From positions 682,001 to 746,000 of the forward strand of contig NZ_CP009149.1 in NCBI RefSeq assembly GCF_000739065.1: DNA of 64,000 nt, written 5' to 3'. Position 1 is the stretch's first letter. The number at the start of each line of letters is the position of its first letter. Origin of the DNA: Methanocaldococcus bathoardescens (lineage in GTDB: Archaea > AGJL01 > Methanococci > Methanococcales > Methanocaldococcaceae). The translations under genes and the position numbers were made by a program. Of this stretch, positions 30,278 to 39,649 are shown piece after piece. The notes below the pieces were generated by a model. The model was not told where the DNA came from and searched no databases. It saw only the letters and a program-made list of their open reading frames with translations.

Positions 30278-30973
30278 ATGAGGATTGATATAAACAGGAT
30301 AGAAAATGAAGAGGAAATCAAATTACTCAAAGAATTAAAATGGAACGGATTTGTTTTTTACCAGTACGATGACGAGTTTGATAAGGATAAATATGAGGAA
30401 GTTAAAGTTATTGGTGAGAATTACAAATTAAAGGTATATTCTGGAGTTAAAATAAAGGCAGAGAGTCCTAAAGAACTAAGAAACAAGGTAAAAAAGTTTA
30501 GAGATAAATGTCATATAATATTAGTTGAAGGAGGTATTTTAAAAATAAATAGAGCCGCTGTAGAAATGCACGATGTAGATATTTTATCAACTCCTGAACT
30601 TGGAAGAAAAGATAGTGGTATAGACCATGTATTGGCAAGATTAGCATCAAATCACAGAGTGGCTATTGAGATAAATCTCAAAAATCTACTAAACAAAGAT
30701 GGATATGAAAGAGCAAGAACATTGATATTTTTTAGAAATAACTTAAAATTAGCAAAAAAGTTTGATGTGCCTGTTGTTATATGCACTGATGCTGAAAATA
30801 AATACCAAATTAAAAACCCCTACGACTTGAGAGCTTTTTTAAATACGTTAATTGAGCCAATATATGCAAAAAAAATTATGGAAACTGCATATAAGATATG
30901 TGATTTTAGAGATTATTTGATGAGAGATAATGTTGTTAGATATGGAGTTGAGATTATAAAAGATGAAGAATAG
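30278..30973 (+). CDS. rnp3: Ribonuclease P protein component 3 (p30)
   Basis: The 231-residue TIM-barrel protein carries the typical motifs VEGGILKINRAAVEMHDVDI, LSTPELGRKDSGIDHVLARL and VAIEINLKNLL. It is the archaeal homologue of human Rpp30 and pairs with Pop5 to help the RNase P RNA trim the 5' ends of tRNAs. The ATG at 30278 follows TGTGATAAC. It converges with the large membrane protein gene (25-bp gap). Confidence 0.9.
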   Translation: MRIDINRIENEEEIKLLKELKWNGFVFYQYDDEFDKDKYEEVKVIGENYKLKVYSGVKIKAESPKELRNKVKKFRDKCHIILVEGGILKINRAAVEMHDVDILSTPELGRKDSGIDHVLARLASNHRVAIEINLKNLLNKDGYERARTLIFFRNNLKLAKKFDVPVVICTDAENKYQIKNPYDLRAFLNTLIEPIYAKKIMETAYKICDFRDYLMRDNVVRYGVEIIKDEE

Positions 30974-30998
30974 GCTTATTTGTTGGTATTTAAGATTT

Positions 30999-32495
30999 TT
31001 AGTTTTCATTGCTTTCTAATTTTTTAATAACGCTTTCAAAAAATTTTTTGTGATTTTCTGTAGGTAATTGAAACGTTATGCCATTATATTCATTATTATT
31101 CTGAAAATTTATTAAAAGTTCTGAATCTTTAATTGTGATATAATACCCTTTGCTTTTTAAATGCTTTAACAATGAAACTAATATATCGGTCATTTTCTCA
31201 ATTTCAAAATTTAATATTATATTGTTTAATGTATCTTTCTGATTTAACTGAGAAATGACATACTTTATAAAAGAAACTGTAATTTCATATAAATCATTGG
31301 CATTTAATTTAAGATTTTCAATGTCATTTTCTGAAATTTCGGTTAATATTTGTGGATATTTCTTTAGAACTTCTGCAACTTTTTTAATTAATGATTCTCC
31401 TCCAAAATAAAGCCTTTCATCATAAGAAAGTTTTATTGCAATTTTTATTATCCCAGGAACTGAAGTATTTTTATCCAATATTTCTGATAGATTGTTATAA
31501 ATGGTTTCCAAAACTCTGGCACAATCTTTGTTTTTATCTAACTTTATCATTTCATCTGCATTAATTGGTTTAAATGAAATTAATCTATCAAGAGCATTAT
31601 TAATAACCGTTATTTGCAATTCAAAATAATTACTTTCAGGAGATATTTTCTCCATTTCTTCAAGAATTTCTAAAAAATATGTAAATGCAGGATATAAAAA
31701 GAAATAATTGTTTATTAAAACATCAGCTAAGTTTTTAAAAATGCTATTAATATTAATAACCAATCTACGGTCATTTTTACATATATCTTTTAAAGGTGTT
31801 ATTACTGAATCCTTTAGCACATATTCAAAAAGATATTCAAAAAATGAGCCTATAATATCTTTTTGTTCCCATGTCCATAATCTCCACCATTGGGGATTTC
31901 CATATTCTGCGTATCTGATGGCTTTTGAAATTTCCCAAGTAACGGCAGGAACATAAATCCATAAAGTTGGGTCTCTTAAAGAAATTTTAAATAAATCAAA
32001 TAGCGAGTTGAGATACATAGAGACTTGCCATGGACTGCCCCTACTATTTTTTAAAACTCTTGCAAGAGCTTTTCCATTTTCAGAATATATTTTAGTAATA
32101 GTATCGATTGATAATACAAATAGCTCCTTTATATTAGAAAAGAGATAATATATAAGTAAAACTGTAGTTATAAACCACATTGGTGTAAGAATAGCGAGAA
32201 CCTGTAAAGATATTGTATTCGAGTCTATAAAATGCATTAAAAATGTAATAGATGTAATCACAAAAACTATAAGGAAAATTACTTGTAAATATTCTTCCAA
32301 AATGCTTTTGGCATATTCTTTATAGGAACTTTGAACATGAACTACGCCGATTGAAATTAAAATTGCAGTAATAGTTATCACTATTTGAAAAGTCATATCA
32401 TTAATTTTTATTAATTCTTCCCAAGATATTTTAATTCCAATAATTTTTTGATGACCACAACCAAAATAGAAGAACAAAATCAATTTCCAATACAA
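30999..32495 (-). CDS. Large multi-helix membrane protein of unknown function
   Basis: The open frame is up to 498 residues, but the first start is a TTG with no good ribosome binding site. The ATG at 32396 (MTFQIVITITAILISIGVVH) is a plausible alternative, giving 465 residues. Three hydrophobic helices lie in the first 100 residues after that ATG. A long soluble, mostly helical domain follows, containing SPWQVSMYLNSLFDLFKISL and WEISKAIRYAEYGNPQWWRL. I recognise no family. It has no same-strand partner nearby. The soluble part may face the cytoplasm. Confidence 0.6.
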   Translation of the reverse strand: MYWKLILFFYFGCGHQKIIGIKISWEELIKINDMTFQIVITITAILISIGVVHVQSSYKEYAKSILEEYLQVIFLIVFVITSITFLMHFIDSNTISLQVLAILTPMWFITTVLLIYYLFSNIKELFVLSIDTITKIYSENGKALARVLKNSRGSPWQVSMYLNSLFDLFKISLRDPTLWIYVPAVTWEISKAIRYAEYGNPQWWRLWTWEQKDIIGSFFEYLFEYVLKDSVITPLKDICKNDRRLVININSIFKNLADVLINNYFFLYPAFTYFLEILEEMEKISPESNYFELQITVINNALDRLISFKPINADEMIKLDKNKDCARVLETIYNNLSEILDKNTSVPGIIKIAIKLSYDERLYFGGESLIKKVAEVLKKYPQILTEISENDIENLKLNANDLYEITVSFIKYVISQLNQKDTLNNIILNFEIEKMTDILVSLLKHLKSKGYYITIKDSELLINFQNNNEYNGITFQLPTENHKKFFESVIKKLESNEN

Positions 32496-32595
32496 ATATT
32501 ATCCAATATCTCTTACAGTATCTTTTAAAAATTTCAAATTTACTCATAGTATCCCGCTATTCTTAACATAAAATAAAAAAGTAAAGTTAAAATAA

Positions 32596-33111
32596 TTATT
32601 GACTAATATCTAGGCCCTCTAAATTGTTTAACTGTTTTAACATCTCTTCTTTTGCTATTGCAGAGACATCTATTTCTTGTTGGATATCTATTGGAATATT
32701 TACTGTTGTTATGAATAAATTAACCGAGATATTTCCTTTAATCTCAATAGGTATTTTTGTGCTTTTACCTTTTACAGCAACTTCAATAAGTTTTTTATTG
32801 GATATAGTTACTGGCAAAGTAAAGGAGCTATTTCCAGAGGTTATTTTAATATTACTCTGCTCCCCATGACCTAAATATATCTTATCTCCATCAACTAAAG
32901 CATAAATATCGAATGAGATTTTATCTATTGTTATTCCAATAGGATTTGGATTATCAACCAACACTTGAATCTCTATCTTTGTGTTATCTTCATCTAATTT
33001 CTGGACTTTTTGTCCAATAACTTCAATTTTTGGTTGCTCTAAACATCCTGAAAAGCTAACTGTTATAGCAACTGCAAAAACTAAGAGAAGAAGTTTTTTG
33101 ATATCTTTCAT
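32596..33111 (-). CDS. LEA14-type (WHy domain) lipoprotein
   Basis: The 171-residue protein has a signal peptide ending in the lipobox FSGC (Cys near residue 23), so it is probably lipid-anchored outside the membrane. The rest has the LEA-14/WHy beta-sandwich pattern, IEIQVLVDNPNPIGITIDKI and VTISNKKLIEVAVKG. The same domain in plants and bacteria is linked to desiccation or stress protection; in archaea the role is unknown. The start at 33111 has GGTGATAGT upstream. Confidence 0.8.
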   Translation of the reverse strand: MKDIKKLLLLVFAVAITVSFSGCLEQPKIEVIGQKVQKLDEDNTKIEIQVLVDNPNPIGITIDKISFDIYALVDGDKIYLGHGEQSNIKITSGNSSFTLPVTISNKKLIEVAVKGKSTKIPIEIKGNISVNLFITTVNIPIDIQQEIDVSAIAKEEMLKQLNNLEGLDISQ

Positions 33112-33203
33112 ACTATCACCATTTAGTTTATTTTACTGAAAAAAGATATTAATAACTTTCTATAATACGTTAAGTTATTAACAAATTAAAAAAGGTTGAA
33201 AGT

Positions 33204-33797
33204 TTGAGAGAGATTTATAGACAGACAATCCATTTAATTGCTGGGATTTTAATAGCTTTTTCAGTGTTGATATTTAAAAAACTTCTAATAATTCCGTTAA
33301 TTATTAGTATAGTTGTTGGTATTGGATTATATTTTTTATGTAAGAAATATTACATCCCGATAATCTCAGATTTGTTGAATCTCTGCAAAAGAGAAAAAGA
33401 AGATGGGAAAGGGGCAATATACTTTGCCTTTGGTATGTTGTTATCTTTAATCTTAATTGATGATATAAACGCAATATTTTTTGGTATCTTAGTATTTGCT
33501 GTTGGGGATGCATTAGCTACCATTGTAGGAATTAGAGGAAAAATAAAGATAAATTATTTTGGAAAGACAATTGAAGGATTTTTGGCATTTTTTATCTCTA
33601 CCTCATTAATTTTATATCAATTTTATGGAATTTATGGGATTTTTGTAGCTTTAATCTCTGCTTTTGTTGAATTTATAAGCAAAAAGATAAAGATAGATGA
33701 TAATTTATATCTACCTTTTATTGTGGCATTTATTCTAAGTATTTACCCATATAAACCCCAACTCTCTCATATCCCAACTTTCTGTAGTATTCTCTAA
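33204..33797 (+). CDS. Dolichol kinase/phytol kinase family membrane protein
   Basis: The 197-residue protein has about six membrane helices and the signature FAVGDALATIVGIRGK followed by FGKTIEGFLAFFI, found in CTP-dependent dolichol and phytol kinases (SEC59/VTE5). It probably phosphorylates a polyprenol or recycles an isoprenoid alcohol for archaeal lipids. The start is TTG at 33204 after AAAGGTTGA. The last 68 bp overlap the end of convergent elp3, so the tail YPYKPQLSHIPTFCSIL is antisense to elp3 codons. Confidence 0.75.
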   Translation: MREIYRQTIHLIAGILIAFSVLIFKKLLIIPLIISIVVGIGLYFLCKKYYIPIISDLLNLCKREKEDGKGAIYFAFGMLLSLILIDDINAIFFGILVFAVGDALATIVGIRGKIKINYFGKTIEGFLAFFISTSLILYQFYGIYGIFVALISAFVEFISKKIKIDDNLYLPFIVAFILSIYPYKPQLSHIPTFCSIL

Positions 33798-35343
33798 CTC
33801 CAATACCACTTGTCACCAAAATTTTCTTCTTTCCAAATTCTTCTTTAGCTATCCTTTCAGCTTCTTCTAAAAGCTTCCTACCATAACCCTTATGTTGCCA
33901 AGTTATTTCCTTTAAATCCTTAGTTAATGGTTTTTCTTGCCCGCAGACATGCAACTGCCTAACTAACATTGTGTTATCATCAATCTCTTTTCTAAATGGT
34001 TTATATGGCTCTCTTAATCTTAAAAATGCAATTAATATATCATTTTTTACATCTTCATAGGATAAGAATATCTCAGTTCCACCACTTGCCTCATACTCTT
34101 CTCTACATAGTTTTATATGCTCTATCTCTGGCATTATTCCTTTTTTATACATAACATGCCCAACTTCTCTGCATCTTATACATTTACACTTAATTCCATG
34201 CTTTTCCATATACTTATAAACTAATTCTCCCAAATTACTCTTCTTAACTCCATCAACTATTACAGTTGCTGGAATATCTCTCTGAATTCTTGAAGTCCTA
34301 ACCCATTTTGGCATTATTGATTTTGCATAGCTAATTATCTCTATCGCTTCTTCTTCTCTGTATGGCTGATATTCTCCTCTCTTCCACATCTCATAAAGCT
34401 CTGTTCCTTCAACAACCAAGCATGGATAGATTTTAACCATATCCGGCATAAAATCTGGATTGCTAAATATCTCCCTAAACATCTTTTTATCCATTTCCAT
34501 ATCAGAGCCAGGCATTCCCGGCATTAAATGATAAGATACTTTTAAACCACTATCTTTTAATAGTTGAGTCGCCTTTATAGTGTCTTCAACACTATGCCCT
34601 CTCTTACAAAACTCTAAAATCTCATTATATATTGTTTGAACCCCCAACTCCACTCTTGTAGCTCCCAACTTTAACATTTGATTTATCTCTTTTTCTCCAC
34701 AATAGTCAGGTCTTGTTTCTATACAGAGAGCTACACATCTATGTTCTGCTGTTTCATTAATCTTTTGTGCCTCTTCCAAACTACTTGCATCAACACCGTT
34801 CATAGCATCTAAGCATCTCTTAATAAACCAATCTTGATAAGCTATTTCCCTTGCTGGAAATGTTCCTCCCATTATAATAAGCTCTATTTTATTTGTTGGA
34901 TGCCCTACCTTTTCCAACTGCTCAATCCTTGCCTTTGTTTGTAGATAAGGGTCGAAGTTAAACATTAAACCTCTCATAGTAGCTGGTTCTCTTCCAGTAT
35001 AGCTTTGAGGAACATCCCCAAATACACTCCCAACCCCTCCAGGACAAAACATACACTTTCCATGAGGACATTTTTCTGGGGATGTCATCACTGCTACAAC
35101 AGCAACACCAGAGATAGTTCTAACTGGCTTTTTTCTTAATATTGGAATTAACACTTTTTTTTCTTCTTCAGTAGCATACTGCAAAATTTCAGAGTTTGAT
35201 GGATGCCCAATACCAATTCTATGTATTCTTAAACACTCCGCTTTAATCTGCTCTATTCTCTTTTTTGAAAGCTCTTTTCCTTTGTTATATTCATCCAAAA
35301 TTCTCTCAATGATACATCTCATTAACTTTGTCTTTTCATCCAT
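33730..35343 (-). CDS. Elp3 tRNA uridine acetyltransferase (radical SAM and GNAT)
   Basis: The 537-residue protein has the radical-SAM motif CPHGKCMFCPGG near residue 100. The Elp3 segment VELGVQTIYNEILEFCKRGH follows, then a zinc-type cluster CKCIRCREVG and a C-terminal GNAT acetyltransferase domain (GYGRKLLEEAERIAKEEFG). Elp3 modifies the wobble uridine of tRNAs to carboxymethyl-type products. The ATG at 35343 follows GGTGATTATC; the GTG at 35355 is part of that site. The 3' end overlaps the convergent lipid-kinase-like gene by 68 bp. Confidence 0.92.
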   Translation of the reverse strand: MDEKTKLMRCIIERILDEYNKGKELSKKRIEQIKAECLRIHRIGIGHPSNSEILQYATEEEKKVLIPILRKKPVRTISGVAVVAVMTSPEKCPHGKCMFCPGGVGSVFGDVPQSYTGREPATMRGLMFNFDPYLQTKARIEQLEKVGHPTNKIELIIMGGTFPAREIAYQDWFIKRCLDAMNGVDASSLEEAQKINETAEHRCVALCIETRPDYCGEKEINQMLKLGATRVELGVQTIYNEILEFCKRGHSVEDTIKATQLLKDSGLKVSYHLMPGMPGSDMEMDKKMFREIFSNPDFMPDMVKIYPCLVVEGTELYEMWKRGEYQPYREEEAIEIISYAKSIMPKWVRTSRIQRDIPATVIVDGVKKSNLGELVYKYMEKHGIKCKCIRCREVGHVMYKKGIMPEIEHIKLCREEYEASGGTEIFLSYEDVKNDILIAFLRLREPYKPFRKEIDDNTMLVRQLHVCGQEKPLTKDLKEITWQHKGYGRKLLEEAERIAKEEFGKKKILVTSGIGVREYYRKLGYERVGVYMGKYLE

Positions 35344-35370
35344 GATAATCACCAATAAACTTTAAACTTA

Positions 35371-35406
35371 CATATATAAATATATTCATAAAAATGATTT
35401 ATATAA
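35371..35406. promoter_or_regulatory. Divergent TATA boxes for elp3 and moaC
   Basis: CATATATAAATA at 35371-35382 reads as TATTTATATATG for elp3 on the minus strand. TTTATATAA at 35398-35406 serves moaC on the plus strand. Both sit in the 133-bp gap between the divergent genes. Confidence 0.45.
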
Positions 35407-35476
35407 TTTATTCGTCAATGATTATAATGTTATTGCATAATTGTAGTATTTAGTTTAATAAAGTAGTGGTGATTAA

Positions 35477-35938
35477 ATGCTGACTCATGTTGATGATAAA
35501 GGAGTTAAGATGGTTGATATCTCTAAAAAAGAAGATGTTGAGAGGTTTTGCATTGCTGAGGGATATATAAAATTAAAACCAGAGACAATTAAATTGATAA
35601 AAGAGCAGAAAATTAAAAAGGGAAATGTTTTAACAACTGCCCAAATAGCTGGAATCTTGGCAGTGAAAAAAACTTATGAACTAATCCCAATGTGCCACCC
35701 TATCCCAATAACTTCAGTAAATATTAACTTTGAGATATTTGAAGATAAAATAAAGGCAATTTGTTCAGTAAAAACTACCTATAAGACAGGAATTGAAATG
35801 GAAGCTTTAACTGGTGTTTCTATAGCATTATTGACAATTTGGGATATGGTTAAAAGTGCTGAGAAAGATGAATATGGGCAGTATAAAACTGCTGAGATTT
35901 TTGGAATTAGAGTTGTTGAAAAAGTAAAGAAACCTTAA
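35477..35938 (+). CDS. moaC: Cyclic pyranopterin monophosphate synthase
   Basis: The 153-residue protein has the MoaC hallmarks [20 protein letters not shown] and [20 protein letters not shown] followed by MVKSAEK. MoaC makes cyclic pyranopterin monophosphate, the first stable intermediate of the molybdopterin/tungstopterin cofactor used by the formylmethanofuran dehydrogenase whose genes open this window. The start ATG follows GTGGTGATTAA. The condensin gene scpA starts 24 bp downstream. Confidence 0.93.
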   Translation: MLTHVDDKGVKMVDISKKEDVERFCIAEGYIKLKPETIKLIKEQKIKKGNVLTTAQIAGILAVKKTYELIPMCHPIPITSVNINFEIFEDKIKAICSVKTTYKTGIEMEALTGVSIALLTIWDMVKSAEKDEYGQYKTAEIFGIRVVEKVKKP

Positions 35939-35962
35939 ATAAGTTTATTTTAGGGGATTGTA

Positions 35963-36643
35963 ATGATTGATTCTAACTTTGACATTGTTCTTTGGGTAAG
36001 AATGATTAAAGAAGGTATTGAAAAGAAAAATTTAAACCCTTGGGATGTTAATATTGCTGAAATCGCAGATTACTATATACAAAAAATCAGAGAGCTTAAA
36101 AAGTTTGATATTAGGTTGTCTGCCGATGTTATTCTTGTTGCTGGTATATTGTTGAGGATGAAATCTGAAGCATTGTATGATGAATGCAAAGTTGAAGAAG
36201 ATGAAGATGATTATGATTACTATGATGACTATTATGATTACGATGATGTAGTAGATGATAAACCTAAGAAAAATAGAAAAGAAAAAAAAGAAAATAAGGA
36301 CAAAAAAAGTAAAAAGCCAGTTACTGTTGATGAATTAATTAAAACCATTGAGAAAGAGTTAAATAAAGTAAAAAAGTCGAGAAAGAAGAGAGAGAGGAAG
36401 ATAAATGAAGTTGAAGAGATTATAGAAGAGCTTATAGAAGAGGAAGATATTTCAGATATAATAGCAGAGCTCTTAGAAGATTTAATGAAAGAAGGTATTA
36501 TAATTTATCAGGAAAGGTTTAAAACAAAGGAAGAGAGGGTTAGATATTTCATCCCATCTTTATACTTAGCTAATGATGGAAAGGCAGAGCTAATCCAAGA
36601 AAAATTATTTGGGGAATTAATCATTAAACTTAAATCTTTTTAA
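35963..36643 (+). CDS. scpA: ScpA-like segregation and condensation protein
   Basis: The 226-residue protein has the ScpA/kleisin N-terminal region (WVRMIKEGIEKKNLNPWDVN, then IAEIADYYIQKIRELKKFDI) and a C-terminal winged helix. Between them is a very acidic tyrosine-rich stretch, DDYDYYDDYYDYDDVVDD, followed by a Lys-rich stretch. The family bridges the heads of SMC proteins in chromosome compaction; the SMC gene is not in this window. Start follows GGGGATTGTA. Confidence 0.85.
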   Translation: MIDSNFDIVLWVRMIKEGIEKKNLNPWDVNIAEIADYYIQKIRELKKFDIRLSADVILVAGILLRMKSEALYDECKVEEDEDDYDYYDDYYDYDDVVDDKPKKNRKEKKENKDKKSKKPVTVDELIKTIEKELNKVKKSRKKRERKINEVEEIIEELIEEEDISDIIAELLEDLMKEGIIIYQERFKTKEERVRYFIPSLYLANDGKAELIQEKLFGELIIKLKSF

Positions 36644-36655
36644 ATCATTTATTAT

Positions 36656-36763
36656 TATAGTTTTTTGCAAAATATCTTAGAATGAATAAGGAAGATATGA
36701 AGCTTTATATTATAAAGCTTCAAATATGTTTTTTAATTTTAATAGGTTTTGCAAAAAACTATA
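36656..36763. repeat. PE3: palindromic element, 108 bp
   Basis: A perfect 17-bp inverted repeat, TATAGTTTTTTGCAAAA (36656-36672) and its complement (36747-36763), surrounds a hairpin with an 11-bp stem GAAGCTTTATA (36699-36709) and TATAAAGCTTC (36711-36721). TGAATAAGG precedes the hairpin, as in PE4 and PE5. It fills the gap between convergent scpA and ubiD, where it could also end transcription from both sides. Confidence 0.85.
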
Positions 36764-36771
36764 CATTCAAC

Positions 36772-38037
36772 TCATTCATCAGGAATTTTAGCCCTTTCAA
36801 AATGCTCTTTTCCTTTAATTAAGCTCATTGTTGCATCTATCCCTACTTTTGCTGTTAATTTATTTTTTAAATCACTTGAAGGGTCTAAAGAAGAACCTTT
36901 AGCCCCAGGGATTATAATAATATCCTTATCCCCCTGCACCCTTGTAGCTATTGCATACTCAACATCATTTATATCAAATATATTAATGTCTTCATCAACA
37001 ACTACCACATGTTTTAAACTTGGATGAGAAGCGAAAGCTGCTAATATAGCATTTTTTCCATCCCCTTCTGTTCTTTTTTGTATTTGCACTACTGCATGAA
37101 GCCAGCAACAACCCCCTTCAGTTAAAACAACATTTTTTACTGTTGGGACTGTATTTCTTACTCCTTTTAAAATTCTCGGCTCTTGGGGCATTCCCATCAA
37201 TGTCTTATGCTCAATTCCTCCTGGCAATAAAGCATGGAATATTGGCTTTTCCTTTCTATATAATTTTTCAATTTTAATTATTGGCTGTTTTCTAACAATA
37301 TCGTAAGTTCCAGTTATATCTACAAAAGGCCCCTCATCATCCATTTCTGGTAGAATTTTACCTTCAATAATAAACTCTGCCTCTGGGACTAATAAACCAT
37401 TATCTAACTCAAAAACCTCTAATTCCCCACCTAATAAAGCAGCTGCAAATTTAAGTTCATCAAATGTTATATCAGCAGAGGTAGAACCAGCTAACAAAAC
37501 AGCTGGATGAACCCCTATGATTATAGCCACATCTAAATAACCTCTCTCATTTATAGCTTTATTGTATAAAAAGTGTAAATGTCTTTGCTCAACCATTCTT
37601 ATAACTAAATAATCATCTTTAACCAAAATCCTATGAATTGATAAGTTATAACCATAATCTTTATCATTTACAACAACAACTCCACTTGTTATATAAGCTC
37701 CTGCATCTTTTTCATAGTATATTGGAATTGGCCAGTCTTTAATTTTCTCTGGACTTTCAACAATATATTTTTCTCTCAATTTATTGTTTATCTTTAATTT
37801 CCCTTCTTTCTCTTTTTCCATTGCATTAAGCATAAAGAATATAAAATCCTCTTTCTTCACATTAAAAATCTTTGAGAGAGTTTCTCTACTGCAGAGATTA
37901 CCAACAACTTCAAAACCATTTACATCTTTTATATACACAGGTTTTCCATCACATTTCTTTAATATTCTTGAAACACCAAACTTCTTGTCAGCTTTCTCTA
38001 TTATAATGGGGTTAAGCTTATTAATAATCTCTCTCAT
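36772..38037 (-). CDS. UbiD-family prenylated-FMN decarboxylase
   Basis: The 421-residue protein has the UbiD pattern, including EGDGKNAILAAFASHPSLKH, VVVVDEDINIFDINDVEYAI and the catalytic-type DGPFVDITGTYD. The family uses prenylated FMN to decarboxylate or carboxylate aromatic or unsaturated acids. In methanogens the substrate is not fixed by sequence; menaquinone-type roles do not apply. The ATG at 38037 follows GGTGAGATT. It diverges from the UPF0058 gene. Confidence 0.88.
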   Translation of the reverse strand: MREIINKLNPIIIEKADKKFGVSRILKKCDGKPVYIKDVNGFEVVGNLCSRETLSKIFNVKKEDFIFFMLNAMEKEKEGKLKINNKLREKYIVESPEKIKDWPIPIYYEKDAGAYITSGVVVVNDKDYGYNLSIHRILVKDDYLVIRMVEQRHLHFLYNKAINERGYLDVAIIIGVHPAVLLAGSTSADITFDELKFAAALLGGELEVFELDNGLLVPEAEFIIEGKILPEMDDEGPFVDITGTYDIVRKQPIIKIEKLYRKEKPIFHALLPGGIEHKTLMGMPQEPRILKGVRNTVPTVKNVVLTEGGCCWLHAVVQIQKRTEGDGKNAILAAFASHPSLKHVVVVDEDINIFDINDVEYAIATRVQGDKDIIIIPGAKGSSLDPSSDLKNKLTAKVGIDATMSLIKGKEHFERAKIPDE

Positions 38038-38121
38038 AATCTCACCAAAATTTTATATATTTCTTAATTTTATTATTAATCTTAAGTTTTAAATTTCTTC
38101 TTTAATATTTAAAGTGATAAC

Positions 38122-38478
38122 ATGCACAAAGAACAGTTAATGAAACTTCATCAATTTTTTGTTTATGTTGTAAAAGAAATTATAAATGATGATTTTGAAA
38201 ATACAAATAATGAATGCAAAAAATTACTTGAAATTTATGAAATGTTAGACATTCGCCCCCATCACATTCATCGACTTAAAAGTGAACAAAAAGCTGCTAT
38301 ATTACTATTATCTGCCTGTGTTGCCAGTTATTTAGCTAATAATATGGAGAATGTTCCAAAAAACTTAGCTAAAAAACTTGAAGAAAACGCTTTTAAACAT
38401 CTAAACAGCTGTAAGAAAAACATTATTATATTAGAAGAAGATGAAAATAATGGTGAAAATGCTGAGAAAGAGGAATAA
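38122..38478 (+). CDS. UPF0058 family small helical protein
   Basis: This 118-residue protein begins MHKEQLMKLHQFFVYVVKEI and contains YEMLDIRPHHIHRLKSEQKA, typical of UPF0058, an archaeal family of unknown function. The C-terminus is acidic (EEDENNGENAEKEE). The start follows AAAGTGATAAC. It is 28 bp upstream of the GMP synthase gene and probably cotranscribed with it. Confidence 0.8.
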   Translation: MHKEQLMKLHQFFVYVVKEIINDDFENTNNECKKLLEIYEMLDIRPHHIHRLKSEQKAAILLLSACVASYLANNMENVPKNLAKKLEENAFKHLNSCKKNIIILEEDENNGENAEKEE

Positions 38479-38506
38479 TTTAAAATAATTTAAAGGTGAT
38501 ATCTTT

Positions 38507-39439
38507 ATGTTTAATCCACAAAAATTTATTGAAGAAGCTGTGGAAGAAATAAAACAGCAAATTGGAGATAGGAAGGCAATAATTGCTTTGAGTGGAGGAG
38601 TAGATAGCTCTGTTGCGGCAGTTCTAACCCATAAGGCTATTGGAAATAACCTGACAGCTGTTTTTGTTGATACTGGATTGATGAGAAAAGGTGAGAGGGA
38701 AGAGGTTGAAAAAACATTTAGAGATAAGTTGGGATTAAATTTAATAGTTGTAGATGCAAAAGATAGATTTTTAGAGGCACTAAAGGGAGTTACAGACCCA
38801 GAAGAGAAGAGAAAGATTATAGGTAAGTTATTTATTGATGTTTTTGAAGAGATTGCTGAAGAAATAAAGGCAGAGGTTTTAGTGCAAGGAACTATAGCTC
38901 CAGATTGGATTGAAACACAAGGAAATATAAAAAGTCATCACAACGTTGCTCTACCACACGGAATGGTTTTAGAGGTTGTTGAACCATTGAGAGAGCTCTA
39001 CAAAGATGAAGTTAGATTATTAGCAAAAGAGCTTGGATTGCCAGATAGCATCGTTTATAGACAACCATTCCCAGGGCCTGGATTAGCTGTTAGAGTTTTA
39101 GGGGAAATTACTGAAGAGAAATTAAATATATGTAGAGAAGCAAATGCAATAGTTGAGGAAGAAGTTAAAAAAGCTAATTTAGATAAAGATTTATGGCAAT
39201 ACTTTGCTGTTGTTTTGGACTGTAAAGCAACTGGAGTTAAAGGGGATGAAAGAGAATACAACTGGATTGTTGCTTTAAGGATGGTTAAGTCATTGGATGC
39301 TATGACCGCCCATGTCCCTGAAATACCTTTTGACTTGTTGAAGAGAATTAGCAAAAGAATCACTTCAGAAATTCCTAATGTAGCAAGAGTAGTGTTTGAT
39401 ATAACTGATAAACCGCCAGCAACTATTGAATTTGAATAA
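38507..39439 (+). CDS. guaAB: GMP synthase subunit B (ATP pyrophosphatase domain)
   Basis: The 310-residue protein has the PP-loop [14 protein letters not shown] (about residue 30) and the C-terminal dimerisation domain with [16 protein letters not shown]. In archaea GMP synthase is split into this ATP pyrophosphatase and a separate glutaminase subunit; the latter is not seen here. It aminates XMP to GMP. Start ATG follows AAAGGTGATATCTTT. PE4 lies 75 bp after the stop. Confidence 0.93.
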   Translation: MFNPQKFIEEAVEEIKQQIGDRKAIIALSGGVDSSVAAVLTHKAIGNNLTAVFVDTGLMRKGEREEVEKTFRDKLGLNLIVVDAKDRFLEALKGVTDPEEKRKIIGKLFIDVFEEIAEEIKAEVLVQGTIAPDWIETQGNIKSHHNVALPHGMVLEVVEPLRELYKDEVRLLAKELGLPDSIVYRQPFPGPGLAVRVLGEITEEKLNICREANAIVEEEVKKANLDKDLWQYFAVVLDCKATGVKGDEREYNWIVALRMVKSLDAMTAHVPEIPFDLLKRISKRITSEIPNVARVVFDITDKPPATIEFE

Positions 39440-39513
39440 AACTTTTTTAAACTTTTTTAAGAGATGCTATTATATTATTAAGTGTAATATTAACTATTTT
39501 TTGAAGATAAAAT

Positions 39514-39625
39514 TTATAGTGTCTTTCAAAACATTTTGAAATAAATAAGGTATTAATGAACACCTCCTTTGGAAGGTGTTCAAATCTTCCTTAATAAAAT
39601 TTATTAATTTTGAAAGACACTATAA
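39514..39625. repeat. PE4: palindromic element, 112 bp
   Basis: A perfect 18-bp inverted repeat, TTATAGTGTCTTTCAAAA (39514-39531) and its complement (39608-39625), encloses the hairpin GAACACCT/AGGTGTTC (39558-39565 and 39574-39581). A TAAATAAGG motif precedes and CCTTAATAAAA follows the hairpin. Its right end is 24 bp before the kae1-bud32 start, so it must lie within or next to that gene's promoter or leader. Its inner part closely matches PE5. Confidence 0.88.
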
Positions 39626-39649
39626 TAATTCTTTAATTTGAGTGATACT

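Noticed and set aside
36190-36300. GAT/TAT-rich low-complexity stretch as a possible repeat
   Set aside because: It is in frame in scpA and encodes an acidic linker between the two kleisin domains.
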